A stretch of 28,647 bases of DNA from an uncultured Eubacteriales bacterium. Lineage in GTDB: Bacteria > Bacillota > Clostridia > Oscillospirales > Oscillospiraceae. Shown one piece after another: positions 1 to 7,516 of the stretch. Location of the stretch: positions 1 through 28,647 of the forward strand of contig URGI01000020.1 of the NCBI GenBank assembly GCA_900547315.1. The letters are read 5' to 3'. The translations under genes were made by a program, and so were the position numbers. The notes beneath the pieces were generated by a model, which did no database searches, had not been told where the DNA came from, and worked only from the letters and a program-made list of their open reading frames with translations. The stretch's first letter is position 1; each line of letters opens with the position of its first letter.

Positions 1-73
1 TTTTTTTTTCAAGCAGAAGACGGCATACGAGATCTGATCGTGACTGGAGTTCAGACGTGTGCTCTTCCGATCT
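1..73. other. Illumina TruSeq P7 adapter contamination
   Basis: Nine T residues are followed by the Illumina P7 flow-cell sequence (10-33, beginning CAAGCAGAAGACGG), a six-base index CTGATC (34-39) and the TruSeq read-2 primer sequence (40-73, ending CTCTTCCGATCT). Read in reverse the index is GATCAG, which I recall as TruSeq index 9. This is library adapter left on the end of the assembly, not chromosomal DNA. Any reading frame that starts inside it, such as the GTG at 59, is artificial. Position 74 is therefore the true contig edge. Confidence 0.98.
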
Positions 74-1108
74 CCCGGCGTGCGCGCAGAAAACGGCAGG
101 GTATATTTTACCGGCGGCGGCGAGGAGCTCGCCCGCGCCAATATCAACCTCCGCATCGGCGAGCGCATACTGCTCGAGGTCGGCGGCTTCACCGCACTCA
201 GCTTTGACGAGCTGTTTGAGCGCACCAAGGCGCTGCCGTGGGAGCGCATAATCCCGCGCGACGGCGCGTTCCCCGTCAAGGGGTACAGCCTGAACTCCAA
301 GCTCTTTTCGGTGTCCGACTGCCAGAAGATAATAAAGAAAGCTATCGTGGAGCGGCTCAAGCGCGTATATGGCATAGAGTGGTTCGCCGAAACGGGCGCG
401 CTGTATCAGGTTCAGTTTTCAATAATGAAGGATCACGTCTCCCTCTGCATCGACACCTCCGGCGACGGACTGCACAAGCGAGGCTACCGTCCGGCTCATA
501 ACGCGGCTCCGCTCAAGGAGACGATGGCCGCCGCAATGGTCAAGCTCTCGCGCTACCGCGGGCGGGACGATTTCTGCGATCCGTTCTGCGGCAGCGGAAC
601 CATCCCCATAGAGGCGGCGTTGATCGCCAAGAACCGCGCCCCCGGCCTGAACCGCGATTTCACCGCCATGAACTGGAGCATCTTCGAACGCTCGGTCTGG
701 CAGCAGGCGCGGGACGAGGCGCGCAGCAAGGAATTCCACGGTGATTATAATATAGTAGGCTCCGACATTGACCCGAAGGCGATCGAGATCGCGCGAGAGA
801 ACGCGCGGCGCGCCGGAGTTGACGACGTAGTGCGCTTCGAGGTTGCTGACGCGACAAAGTTTGACCGCAGAACGGAGCGCGGCGTCATCGTGACGAATCC
901 GCCCTACGGCGAGCGCATTATGGAAAAGCAGCAGGCCGAAGAGCTGTACCGCGGCTTCGGCAGGGCGTGGCTCGCAAGCGAGAACTGGCAGCTTTATCTG
1001 CTCTCCTCGCACACCGAGTTTGAACGCTGCTTCGGCAAGCAGGCGGACAAAAAGCGCAAGCTCTACAACGGCATGATAAAATGCGACCTTTTCATGTATT
1101 TCAAGTAA
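74..1108 (+). CDS. THUMP-domain class I SAM-dependent 23S rRNA methyltransferase (RlmL/YpsC family), 5'-truncated
   Basis: This is the C-terminal about 344 residues of a RlmL/YpsC-type enzyme, which methylates a guanine N2 in 23S rRNA using SAM. The THUMP RNA-binding part comes first (about residues 30-140 of the visible protein). A Rossmann methyltransferase domain follows, with the SAM motif DPFCGSGTIPIEAA and the catalytic NPPYGER motif. The middle stretch LHKRGYRPAHNAAPLKE is typical of the family. Family members are usually about 375-380 residues, so some 30 N-terminal residues are missing because the contig starts here. The open frame does run back into the adapter, but those codons are not genomic. 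The lipid kinase gene follows 29 bp downstream on the same strand. Family assignment is firm; the exact target nucleotide is inferred. Confidence 0.92.
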   Translation, partial: PGVRAENGRVYFTGGGEELARANINLRIGERILLEVGGFTALSFDELFERTKALPWERIIPRDGAFPVKGYSLNSKLFSVSDCQKIIKKAIVERLKRVYGIEWFAETGALYQVQFSIMKDHVSLCIDTSGDGLHKRGYRPAHNAAPLKETMAAAMVKLSRYRGRDDFCDPFCGSGTIPIEAALIAKNRAPGLNRDFTAMNWSIFERSVWQQARDEARSKEFHGDYNIVGSDIDPKAIEIARENARRAGVDDVVRFEVADATKFDRRTERGVIVTNPPYGERIMEKQQAEELYRGFGRAWLASENWQLYLLSSHTEFERCFGKQADKKRKLYNGMIKCDLFMYFK

Positions 1109-1137
1109 GACAGTAATGTAGGAATGAGGATAAAGAT

Positions 1138-2079
1138 ATGAAGCATCTGTTCATCGTCAACCCCACTGCCGGCGGCAAGGATCGTACAAGTGAGGTTCGT
1201 GCCAAGGTAGAAGAAGCCTTTTCCACACGTGAAGGGCAGTATGAGATATATGTCACGCGCGCCCCGCTCGACGCAACCGAAAAGATAAAGGCCGAGGCTG
1301 CAACCGGCGAGCACATCCGCGCCTACGCCTGCGGCGGAGACGGCACCTTCAACGAGTGCATCAGCGGCGCGGTCGGCTGCGGGAACGTTGCCGTCGCCCC
1401 ATTCCCCACCGGCACCGGCAACGATTTCTGCCGCATGTTCGGCGACGAGATGGATCTCTATCGCGATGCGGGCGCGCTGCTGGACGGCTTCGAGCACCCG
1501 ATCGACATTATCCACTGCAACGGCCGTTACAGTGCGAACATCTGTTCCGTCGGCATCGACGCGCGTATAGGCACAAGCGTACATAATTACAGCAAGCTCC
1601 CGCTCATCGGCGGCTCGACGGCATATGTCGTGTCGGCGGTGGTCGAGATGTTCCGCGGCATATCGCGCCATATGCGCATCACGAGCGGCGATTTCGTCGC
1701 AGACGCGAAGCACGCGCTTGTCTGCGCCTGCAACGGCCGCTTCTACGGCGGAGGCTTCAATCCCAGCCTCACCGCCATGCCCGACGACGGGATAATGGAC
1801 ATCTTCGTCGCCAAGAAGCTCAATATTCTCCAGTTCGCCGCGCTCATCGGCAAGTACGCGAAAGGCCGCGCGGATGAGCTGCCCCAGTTCGTCACGCATC
1901 TGCGCACCGACAGGATCACGATAGAGTTTGACGAGGACAATGTCGTCAACATCGACGGCGAGGCCATCTTCACCAAAAAAGCGGAACTTCGGCTGCTCCC
2001 CAAGGCCGCGCGGCTCATCGTTCCGGCGGGCATGCATTTCTTTGATGAGAGCCTGAAGACCGCAGGCGCCATGGGCTGA
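1138..2079 (+). CDS. Diacylglycerol/lipid kinase, DagK/YegS/BmrU family
   Basis: A 313-residue cytosolic or membrane-peripheral kinase that phosphorylates a lipid such as diacylglycerol with ATP, usually to recycle membrane lipid into phosphatidate. The family signature is clear: N-terminal FIVNPTAGG, the nucleotide-binding GGDGTFNE at about residue 66, then PTGTGNDFCR. The C-terminal half carries NGRFYGGGF and DGIMDIFV, as in DagK proteins, and ends in the usual beta-sandwich containing NIDGEAIF. The ATG at 1138 follows a TGAGGA ribosome site at 1125-1130. Length is normal (about 300). It sits 29 bp behind the rRNA methyltransferase and is probably co-transcribed. The true lipid substrate cannot be read from sequence. 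Confidence 0.9.
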   Translation: MKHLFIVNPTAGGKDRTSEVRAKVEEAFSTREGQYEIYVTRAPLDATEKIKAEAATGEHIRAYACGGDGTFNECISGAVGCGNVAVAPFPTGTGNDFCRMFGDEMDLYRDAGALLDGFEHPIDIIHCNGRYSANICSVGIDARIGTSVHNYSKLPLIGGSTAYVVSAVVEMFRGISRHMRITSGDFVADAKHALVCACNGRFYGGGFNPSLTAMPDDGIMDIFVAKKLNILQFAALIGKYAKGRADELPQFVTHLRTDRITIEFDEDNVVNIDGEAIFTKKAELRLLPKAARLIVPAGMHFFDESLKTAGAMG

Positions 2080-2150
2080 GCCTTGACCTCGTAGGCAAAA
2101 CTCGTAACAAAAAATTTATAAATTTCTCTCCGAATTTTGCGTCAAGGGGC

Positions 2151-2178
2151 TTGCAAAATAAAAAAAATATGCTATTAT
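2151..2178 (+). promoter_or_regulatory. groESL sigma-A promoter, extended -10
   Basis: TTGCAA (2151-2156), a 16-base spacer and TATTAT (2173-2178). A TG one base before the -10 (2170-2171) makes it an extended -10 element. The CIRCE operator begins 9 bases downstream, as expected for an HrcA-controlled chaperonin promoter. Confidence 0.8.
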
Positions 2179-2186
2179 ATACATCG

Positions 2187-2213
2187 TTAGCACTCCAGTG
2201 TTTTGAGTGCTAA
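2187..2213. promoter_or_regulatory. CIRCE operator (HrcA binding site)
   Basis: Perfect inverted repeat TTAGCACTC - 9 bases - GAGTGCTAA, matching the CIRCE consensus exactly. HrcA repressor binds it and is released on heat shock when GroEL is titrated by unfolded protein. It overlaps the expected transcription start of groES. Confidence 0.97.
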
Positions 2214-2254
2214 CGATGTTGAATTTTGTATTAAAATATTTGGAGGTATATATC

Positions 2255-2539
2255 ATGAAGCTCAAACCTTTGGCAGACAGAGTCGTCCTCCGGCAGAACG
2301 CCGCTGAGGAGCGCACCTCCTCCGGTATTTTCCTCACCGCATCCGCGCAGGAAAAGCCCGAAGTTTATGAGGTCGTGGAAGTTGGCCCCGGCGGAATGGT
2401 CGACGGCAATGAGGTCAAGATGATCGTCAAGCCCGGCGAGAACGTTCTGGTCGGCAAATACAGCGGCAGCAAGGTCAAGATTGAGGACGAGGAGTACACC
2501 ATCGTCCGTCAGAGCGACATTCTGGCTGTAATCGAGTAA
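2255..2539 (+). CDS. groES: Co-chaperonin GroES (Hsp10)
   Basis: 94 residues, the usual length. It forms the heptameric lid that closes the GroEL cavity during ATP-driven protein folding in the cytosol. It begins MKLKPLADRVVLR, shows the mobile-loop region EERTSSGIFLTASAQEKP (about residues 16-33) and ends VRQSDILAVIE. The frame is open further upstream (from 2207), but GGAGG at 2242-2246 sits 8 bases before the ATG at 2255 and the family N-terminus starts there, so 2255 is the start. groEL follows 49 bp later in the same operon under CIRCE/HrcA control. Confidence 0.97.
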   Translation: MKLKPLADRVVLRQNAAEERTSSGIFLTASAQEKPEVYEVVEVGPGGMVDGNEVKMIVKPGENVLVGKYSGSKVKIEDEEYTIVRQSDILAVIE

Positions 2540-2588
2540 TTTTCCGCTGAAACATTTCTATTCCAAAACTTAATGGAGGTTATATATC

Positions 2589-4214
2589 ATGGCTAAACAG
2601 ATAATTTACGGCGAAGACGCACGCAAGGCTATTGAGCATGGCGTGAACCAGCTTGCAGATACCGTTAAAATAACCCTCGGCCCCAAGGGACGCAACGTAG
2701 TGCTTGACAAGAAGTTCGGCGCTCCCCTGATCACCAACGACGGCGTGACCATCGCGAAGGAGATCGAGCTTGAGGATCCGTTTGAGAACATGGGCGCACA
2801 GCTCATCAAGGAAGTCTCCACCAAGACCAACGACGTCGCAGGCGACGGCACCACCAGCGCGACCGTGCTCGCACAGGCGATGATCAACGAGGGTCTGAAG
2901 AACCTCGCCGCGGGCGCAAACCCCATGGTCATGAGAAAGGGCATCCAGAAGGCCACCGCAGCCGCTGTCGAGGCCGTCAAGGGCATCTCCCAGCCCGTTT
3001 CCGGCTCCAATGACATCGCCCGCGTCGGCACCATTTCCTCCGGCGACGAGCACATCGGCAACCTGATCGCAGACGCGATGGAGAAAGTCAGCCAGAACGG
3101 CGTCATCACCATCGAGGAATCCAAGACCGCCGAGACTTACAGCGATGTCGTCGAAGGCATGCAGTTTGACCGCGGCTACCTCAGCCCCTACATGGCAACC
3201 GATATGGACAAGATGGAAGCCGTCATTGACGACGCTCTCATCCTCATCACCGATAAGAAGATCTCCAACATTCAGGAGATCCTGCCCCTGCTCGAGCAGA
3301 TCGTCAAGGCAGGCCGCAAGCTGCTGATAATCGCCGAGGACGTCGAGGGCGAGGCTCTGGCCACCATCGTTCTCAACAAGCTGCGCGGCACCTTCACCTG
3401 CGTATGCGTCAAGGCTCCCGGCTTCGGCGACAGACGCAAGGAAATGCTTCAGGACATCGCGATCCTGACCGGCGGCACCGTCGTTTCCAGCGATCTCGGC
3501 ATGGAGCTGAAGGATGCTGACCTCAGCGTTCTGGGTCAGGCGCATCAGGTCAAGGTCACCAAGGAGAACACCACCATCGTTGATGGCGCAGGCTCCTCCG
3601 CTGACATCAAGGCTCGCACCGCTCAGATCGAGCATCAGATAAGCGTCTCCACCTCCGAGTATGACAAGGAGAAGCTGCAGGAGCGTCTGGCAAAGCTGTC
3701 CGGCGGCGTTGCCGTCATCAAGGTCGGCGCTGCCACCGAGACCGAGATGAAGGAGAAGAAGCTCCGCATCGAGGACGCTCTGAACGCTACCCGCGCAGCA
3801 GTCGCTGAAGGCATCGTTGCCGGCGGCGGCACCGCGTATGTCGTGGCCTCCAAGGCAGCCGACAAGCTGGTCGCCACCCTCAGCGGTGACGAGAAGACCG
3901 GCGCCGCGATCGTTGCCCGCGCGCTGAAGGCTCCTATCATGCAGATCGCCGCGAACGCGGGTCTGGAAGGCGCAGTCATCCTCAACAACGTTTACAACAG
4001 CCGCAAGGCCAATTACGGCTTCGACGCCGCAAATGACAAGTACGGCGACATGATCGAGCTCGGCATCGTCGACCCGACCAAGGTCTGCCGCAGCGCTCTT
4101 GAGAACGCCGCCTCCGTCGCCTCCATGGTTCTGACCACCGAGAGTCTCGTAGCCGACATTCCCGAGAAAAATCCTCCCGTTCCCGCAGCTCCCGACATGG
4201 GCGGCATGTATTGA
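2589..4214 (+). CDS. groEL: Chaperonin GroEL (Hsp60)
   Basis: 541 residues, normal length. ATP-dependent folding chaperonin forming a double heptameric ring with GroES as lid. Visible family motifs include TLGPKGRNVVLDK near residue 30, the ATP-site loop AGDGTTSATVL near 86-96, TKTNDVAGDG, APGFGDRRKEM near 275 and VAGGGTAYV near 410. The C-terminus ends in a short GGMY tail, not a long GGM repeat. Start: GGAGG at 2575-2579, then ATG at 2589. Codon use is strongly biased to C/G-ending codons, as expected for a highly expressed gene. A strong hairpin terminator follows at 4305. Confidence 0.98.
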   Translation: MAKQIIYGEDARKAIEHGVNQLADTVKITLGPKGRNVVLDKKFGAPLITNDGVTIAKEIELEDPFENMGAQLIKEVSTKTNDVAGDGTTSATVLAQAMINEGLKNLAAGANPMVMRKGIQKATAAAVEAVKGISQPVSGSNDIARVGTISSGDEHIGNLIADAMEKVSQNGVITIEESKTAETYSDVVEGMQFDRGYLSPYMATDMDKMEAVIDDALILITDKKISNIQEILPLLEQIVKAGRKLLIIAEDVEGEALATIVLNKLRGTFTCVCVKAPGFGDRRKEMLQDIAILTGGTVVSSDLGMELKDADLSVLGQAHQVKVTKENTTIVDGAGSSADIKARTAQIEHQISVSTSEYDKEKLQERLAKLSGGVAVIKVGAATETEMKEKKLRIEDALNATRAAVAEGIVAGGGTAYVVASKAADKLVATLSGDEKTGAAIVARALKAPIMQIAANAGLEGAVILNNVYNSRKANYGFDAANDKYGDMIELGIVDPTKVCRSALENAASVASMVLTTESLVADIPEKNPPVPAAPDMGGMY

Positions 4215-4304
4215 TAAACGGGTAAAACCTTATAATATCAGCTGTTTCGCGTAATAAGCGTGATAGTTGCACACGATTTGTACGAAGCAGCATGATTCCG
4301 GACA

Positions 4305-4342
4305 GCCCCCGACACTCACTCTATCGAGTGAGTGTCGGGGGC
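4305..4342 (+). terminator. Strong hairpin terminator after groEL
   Basis: Perfect 17-bp stem (4305-4321 with 4326-4342) and a 4-base loop TATC. There is no real T tract after it (ATCTTAGT), so it may act as a strong pause or transcript-protecting hairpin as well as a terminator. It lies 90 bp past the groEL stop. No gene is visible in 4215-4441. Confidence 0.75.
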
Positions 4343-4386
4343 ATCTTAGTATCGGTTGACAAGGGCAAACACGGTTTTGGCGGGCG

Positions 4387-4415
4387 TTGAAATGTGCCGC
4401 GCGCTGTGGTATGAT
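4387..4415 (+). promoter_or_regulatory. Candidate promoter of the HD-domain gene
   Basis: TTGAAA (4387-4392), a 17-base spacer and TATGAT (4410-4415), placed 27 bases before the ATG at 4442. A TTGACA at 4356 lacks a partner -10. Confidence 0.6.
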
Positions 4416-4441
4416 TGTCAGCAGATTTCAGGAGGTCAGGC

Positions 4442-5446
4442 ATGAACACATACACAGAGCAGCACGCGATAAGCTATCACAGCGAAGTTCCGGCATGGCT
4501 GGGCGAATTCTGCGCCGTACCGGAGATGCAGCGCCTGCGCGGCGTGGGCATGAACTGCGGCTGCGAATACACCTCGTTTCCGCGTTTTCGCGGTCTGCCG
4601 CGATATTCCCGCTTCTGGCACAGCGTCGGCGTCTGCCTCATCACATGGCATTTTACCGGCTCGATCGAGCAGGCGCTCGCGGCGCTGTTTCACGATATAT
4701 CCACGCCGTCCTTCGCGCACACAGTCGATTTTCTGCACGGCGACTACCTGCGGCAGGAGTACACCGAAGGCCGCACCGCCGCGATGATAACGCAGTCCGC
4801 GGAGATCACGGCACTGCTCGGCAAATACGGAGTCGCGCCCAACGCCGTGACGGACTATCACCTATACCCCATCGCCGACAACGATAGCCCCCGTCTCTCC
4901 GCCGACCGGCTCGAATACACGATCGGCAATCTTGCGGGCTACTCGCTATGCTCCCCCGCCGCGCTTCAGGAATACTACGACGCGCTGTACGTCGCCGCAG
5001 CGCCCGACGGCGTTCCGGAGCTTGCGTTTCAAAGCGCGGACATCGCCGCTGCCTTTGCGCACGACGCGCTGAAAATGTCACGCATATACGTGTCAGACGA
5101 GGATCGCTGCGCCATGCAGCGGCTGGCCAAGCTGCTACGGCACGCGGTTGAAAAGAGTGTAATAAAACTTGACGACCTGTACGGGACTGAAGACGAAGTG
5201 ATCGCCCGAATCACAGCCGACGACGGGCTGCACGCCGAGTGGGCGGCCTACCGCGCTCTGCATCGGATGCTCCGCCCCGACGAGGCCATGCCCGACGCCG
5301 CGTGGCGTGTGATACCGGCAAAGAAGCGCTGCATAGACCCGCTCGTCGCTGGCAAGGGGCGGCTATCAGAAATCGACGCGGATTTTGCCGCGGCGCTTTC
5401 CTCCTTTATCGGCCAGCCGCTGGACGCGCCGGTGTGCGCAATATGA
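4442..5446 (+). CDS. HD-domain phosphohydrolase
   Basis: 334 residues. The N-terminal half carries an HD metal-binding core: FPRFRGLPRYSRFWHSVGV supplies the first His, ALFHDISTPSFAH the HD dyad, then HTVDFLHGDY. This is the arrangement of HD phosphohydrolases acting on nucleotides or phosphoesters (dGTPase/YfbR-like). The substrate is not visible. The frame extends upstream to a TTG at 4415, but AGGAGG at 4430-4435 sits 6 bases before the ATG at 4442 (MNTYTEQHAISYHSEVP), which I take as the start. It has its own promoter and a shared terminator at 5462, so it looks monocistronic. Confidence 0.85.
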   Translation: MNTYTEQHAISYHSEVPAWLGEFCAVPEMQRLRGVGMNCGCEYTSFPRFRGLPRYSRFWHSVGVCLITWHFTGSIEQALAALFHDISTPSFAHTVDFLHGDYLRQEYTEGRTAAMITQSAEITALLGKYGVAPNAVTDYHLYPIADNDSPRLSADRLEYTIGNLAGYSLCSPAALQEYYDALYVAAAPDGVPELAFQSADIAAAFAHDALKMSRIYVSDEDRCAMQRLAKLLRHAVEKSVIKLDDLYGTEDEVIARITADDGLHAEWAAYRALHRMLRPDEAMPDAAWRVIPAKKRCIDPLVAGKGRLSEIDADFAAALSSFIGQPLDAPVCAI

Positions 5447-5461
5447 TATGATAGTAAAACA

Positions 5462-5483
5462 GGCAGAGCCTTGAGGCTCTGCC
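5462..5483. terminator. Bidirectional terminator between convergent genes
   Basis: GGCAGAGCC - TTGA - GGCTCTGCC, a perfect 9-bp stem. On the minus strand it is followed by TGTTTTACT, so it works best for the minus-strand gene pair ending at 5509, and it can also stop the plus-strand HD gene. Confidence 0.75.
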
Positions 5484-5508
5484 CGTTTGATATTCTGTTG
5501 TGCCCGTT

Positions 5509-5694
5509 TCACTCACGCGGCAGCTTTGCCGTAACTATCGCCATCAAGCACAGCCCGAGGCACATGAGCTTGAACACTCTGCGATCCGTGAGACACATAG
5601 CGTTATTTATAAACATATCTATTATGAGAACCACCGCGACGGCGATCGCAAGGCCGATCGTCACATGCCGGATAATAAGCGCAACTTTCTGCAT
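5509..5694 (-). CDS. Small two-helix membrane protein, function unknown
   Basis: 61 residues if it starts at the ATG at 5694 (MQKVALIIRHVTIGLA). Two hydrophobic segments are visible, about residues 10-30 (IGLAIAVAVVLIIDMF) and 42-57 (FKLMCLGLCLMAIV), separated by a short polar loop. The frame is open upstream, but that part lies inside the preceding gene. AGGAG at 5706-5710 overlaps the last codons and stop of the upstream glycosidase gene (stop 5703-5705), which suggests translational coupling. I do not recognise a family. The membrane location and co-expression with the neighbour are the only supported statements. Confidence 0.6.
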   Translation of the reverse strand: MQKVALIIRHVTIGLAIAVAVVLIIDMFINNAMCLTDRRVFKLMCLGLCLMAIVTAKLPRE

Positions 5695-5702
5695 ACTCCG
5701 CT

Positions 5703-6422
5703 TCACTCCTTTGGTATGTATATGATATCGCACACGGGTCGTCCGCCGCTGGCGGGCGAATTTACAAGCGAGCTGCCGCAGTCCCACGTCATCACGGACG
5801 AGCGGCCTCCGTCCAGATTGTATGCCGCCGCGAATGTCTTCATCTCGCCGTTATTGTACAGAACCAGCACGTCACCAAAGCTCTTGTCCCTGACGAACAT
5901 ACCGTCGCGCACTATTGGCCCTCTTATGCGGCCGAATGAGAAGTCGCCGTTTACCGCAAGTATCGCGTTCTGCTTTGCAGCCATGGTCAGCACCGGCTCA
6001 TAGCCCCTTGCGGGTATCGCCGTGCGGATATACTCCGGCGAGCGGACGTATATATCCGCGACGTAATAAACCACCAGCCGGCCGGTCGAGTTGTCCTCGT
6101 GCCGCGACAGCTCTATGCTTATATTTTCGCTTCTGTACGAGCTGTCCGTCTGCTCGACACCGCTCGTCAGGAATTTTTCGTCATGAATGTTCAGCCATAC
6201 CGGCTGCTCATCGCGTACAGGCGCATCCGCCACGCTCGAGACCGGCACGGCGGAGGCCATATCCGCCTCAAGCTTGCCGAACAGATACGCGCGGCCATGG
6301 TGTATATATGCAAACACGAGGAGGATGACTGCCGCTATCAGGATATCCGCAAGCACGCCGATAAGCTCTGTCACCCATTTCGGCCGATTTCCGGCGCGGA
6401 CATTTTGTCCGGACTCGCGCAT
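5703..6422 (-). CDS. Phosphodiester glycosidase (NAGPA-domain) membrane-anchored protein
   Basis: 239 residues. One N-terminal transmembrane helix (ELIGVLADILIAAVILLVFAY, about residues 18-40) anchors an extracytoplasmic domain. The NAGPA-type core is clear: ILAVNGDFSFG, then VRDGMFVRDKSFGDVL, and the signature YNLDGGRSSVM followed by RPVCDIIYIP at the C-terminus. This family cleaves N-acetylglucosamine-1-phosphodiester or similar sugar-phosphate bonds, and in Firmicutes it is common in cell-surface proteins. Two in-frame ATGs exist (6428 and 6422). GGAGG at 6432-6436 is 3 bases from the first and 9 from the second, so I favour 6422. It is followed within 9 bp by a small membrane protein. Confidence 0.85.
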   Translation of the reverse strand: MRESGQNVRAGNRPKWVTELIGVLADILIAAVILLVFAYIHHGRAYLFGKLEADMASAVPVSSVADAPVRDEQPVWLNIHDEKFLTSGVEQTDSSYRSENISIELSRHEDNSTGRLVVYYVADIYVRSPEYIRTAIPARGYEPVLTMAAKQNAILAVNGDFSFGRIRGPIVRDGMFVRDKSFGDVLVLYNNGEMKTFAAAYNLDGGRSSVMTWDCGSSLVNSPASGGRPVCDIIYIPKE

Positions 6423-6456
6423 ATGCATCTCCCTCCCTTTCTTTCTATTTCACATT

Positions 6457-6486
6457 AAGATAGCATAAAACACCCTCTTTAATCAA
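6457..6486 (-). promoter_or_regulatory. Candidate promoter of the NAGPA-domain gene
   Basis: On the minus strand TTGATT (6486-6481), an 18-base spacer and TATCTT (6462-6457) with an extended TG one base before the -10. It lies about 35 bases upstream of the start codon. Confidence 0.5.
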
Positions 6487-6531
6487 GTGTAAAACAAAGT
6501 TAAATAGATTTTAAACTGGCCGGTACGGAGT

Positions 6532-6565
6532 TTTTCCTGCGGTATTAGAGCGATGAGCAGGAAAA
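6532..6565. repeat. Inverted repeat in the intergenic region upstream of the alpha/beta hydrolase gene
   Basis: TTTTCCTGC (6532-6540) pairs with GCAGGAAAA (6557-6565) across a 16-base loop. It is followed at 6574-6591 by a second dyad with GGTTA and TAACC arms. Either could be an operator or a 5'-UTR hairpin for the hydrolase gene at 6613. No ligand-binding RNA class is recognisable. Confidence 0.45.
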
Positions 6566-6612
6566 TTCCCGTCGGTTAAATAAATCTAACCATTGTTTTG
6601 GGAGGTGATTTT

Positions 6613-7359
6613 ATGTTGTTCAAAACACTTGGTGATAAATCCGCTCCCGCTGTGCTGTTCTTCCACGCCATGGGCGTGACTGGCGAGAGCAGCGGGCCTG
6701 TGGCCTCAGCGCTTGCCGGACGCTTCTTCTGCGTCATGCCGACGTCCACGGTGTACTGCGCCGGTCAGACCTACGCAGACAAAGCGGGCGAGGTGCGGCA
6801 GATTGAGGAATTTCTGCGCGGGCAGGGCGTGGAGCGCGTCGAGATGGTCGTCGCGTCGTCCATCGGTGCAGACCTCGCCATGGCGTTCCTGACGCGGACG
6901 CGGCTGCTGGTCTGGCACGTTTTCTTCGACGGCGGGCAGTTCGCGCAGATCGGCAAAGCTACGCGCCGCATCATGGTGCCCATGCTGTATCTCGCTATCA
7001 AGAGCCTGTACTGGTCGAAGGGCGCGACGCTCGGCAAGATAATGTGGTGCAGCGACGAGGCGATAAAGCCGTACTTCGTCGCGGCGGGCAAGGCGCTGAG
7101 CTATGGGAATATCCGCCGCCAGATGGCGGACAGTCTGGAGGACAAGCCCTTCCCTCCGCTGTCCAAGGAGCTGCAGAAGCGCTGCTTCTTTGAATTCGGC
7201 AGCGCAGAGGATCACTTCAAGTACCGCGCCGCCGTCATGCAGGCTTATCCCGCGGGCAATTTCCCCGTGTTCGACGGGTATAATCACATGCAGTATCAGA
7301 TACGCGACCCGAAGGGCTTCGCGGCCATGATGGAGCTGCCGTTCCTTCAGAAAGAATAA
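6613..7359 (+). CDS. Alpha/beta hydrolase
   Basis: 248 residues. It begins LGDKSAPAVLFFHAMGVTGESSG, with the HAMG oxyanion-hole motif seen early in alpha/beta hydrolases. The nucleophile elbow is VVASSIGAD near residue 83; the usual first Gly of GxSxG is Ala here. A late His in GYNHMQYQ is the likely catalytic His. No signal peptide, so cytosolic. The frame is open to 6598, but GGAGGTGA at 6601-6608 directly precedes the ATG at 6613, which is the start. A strong terminator follows, so it appears to be transcribed alone. The substrate is unknown. Confidence 0.8.
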   Translation: MLFKTLGDKSAPAVLFFHAMGVTGESSGPVASALAGRFFCVMPTSTVYCAGQTYADKAGEVRQIEEFLRGQGVERVEMVVASSIGADLAMAFLTRTRLLVWHVFFDGGQFAQIGKATRRIMVPMLYLAIKSLYWSKGATLGKIMWCSDEAIKPYFVAAGKALSYGNIRRQMADSLEDKPFPPLSKELQKRCFFEFGSAEDHFKYRAAVMQAYPAGNFPVFDGYNHMQYQIRDPKGFAAMMELPFLQKE

Positions 7360-7366
7360 AAATTAT

Positions 7367-7395
7367 GGCACAGGCTTTTCAGCCTGTGCCTTTTT
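7367..7395 (+). terminator. Rho-independent terminator of the alpha/beta hydrolase gene
   Basis: GGCACAGGCT - TTTC - AGCCTGTGCC, a perfect 10-bp stem followed directly by TTTTT. A textbook intrinsic terminator 8 bp after the stop. Confidence 0.93.
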
Positions 7396-7447
7396 CGCGG
7401 TCTTTGGCCGTTCCTCGTGGAGAAATCTGCCTACCTGCCTGATGGTA

Positions 7448-7476
7448 TTGATTTTTATTTTCAATGGTGCTAGAAT
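7448..7476 (+). promoter_or_regulatory. Candidate promoter of the MATE transporter gene
   Basis: TTGATT (7448-7453), a 17-base spacer and TAGAAT (7471-7476) with TG at 7468-7469 (extended -10). About 40 bases before the ATG at 7517. Confidence 0.6.
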
Positions 7477-7516
7477 AAATATTCACGATATTCGAATTTC
7501 AAGTCAGGGGTAAGCA

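Noticed and set aside
2580..3635. A 351-codon minus-strand frame opposite groEL
   Set aside because: A mirror of biased groEL codons; no ribosome site or family motif.
5915..6468. Plus-strand frames opposite the NAGPA-domain gene
   Set aside because: No family features, no ribosome sites; shadows of the minus-strand gene.
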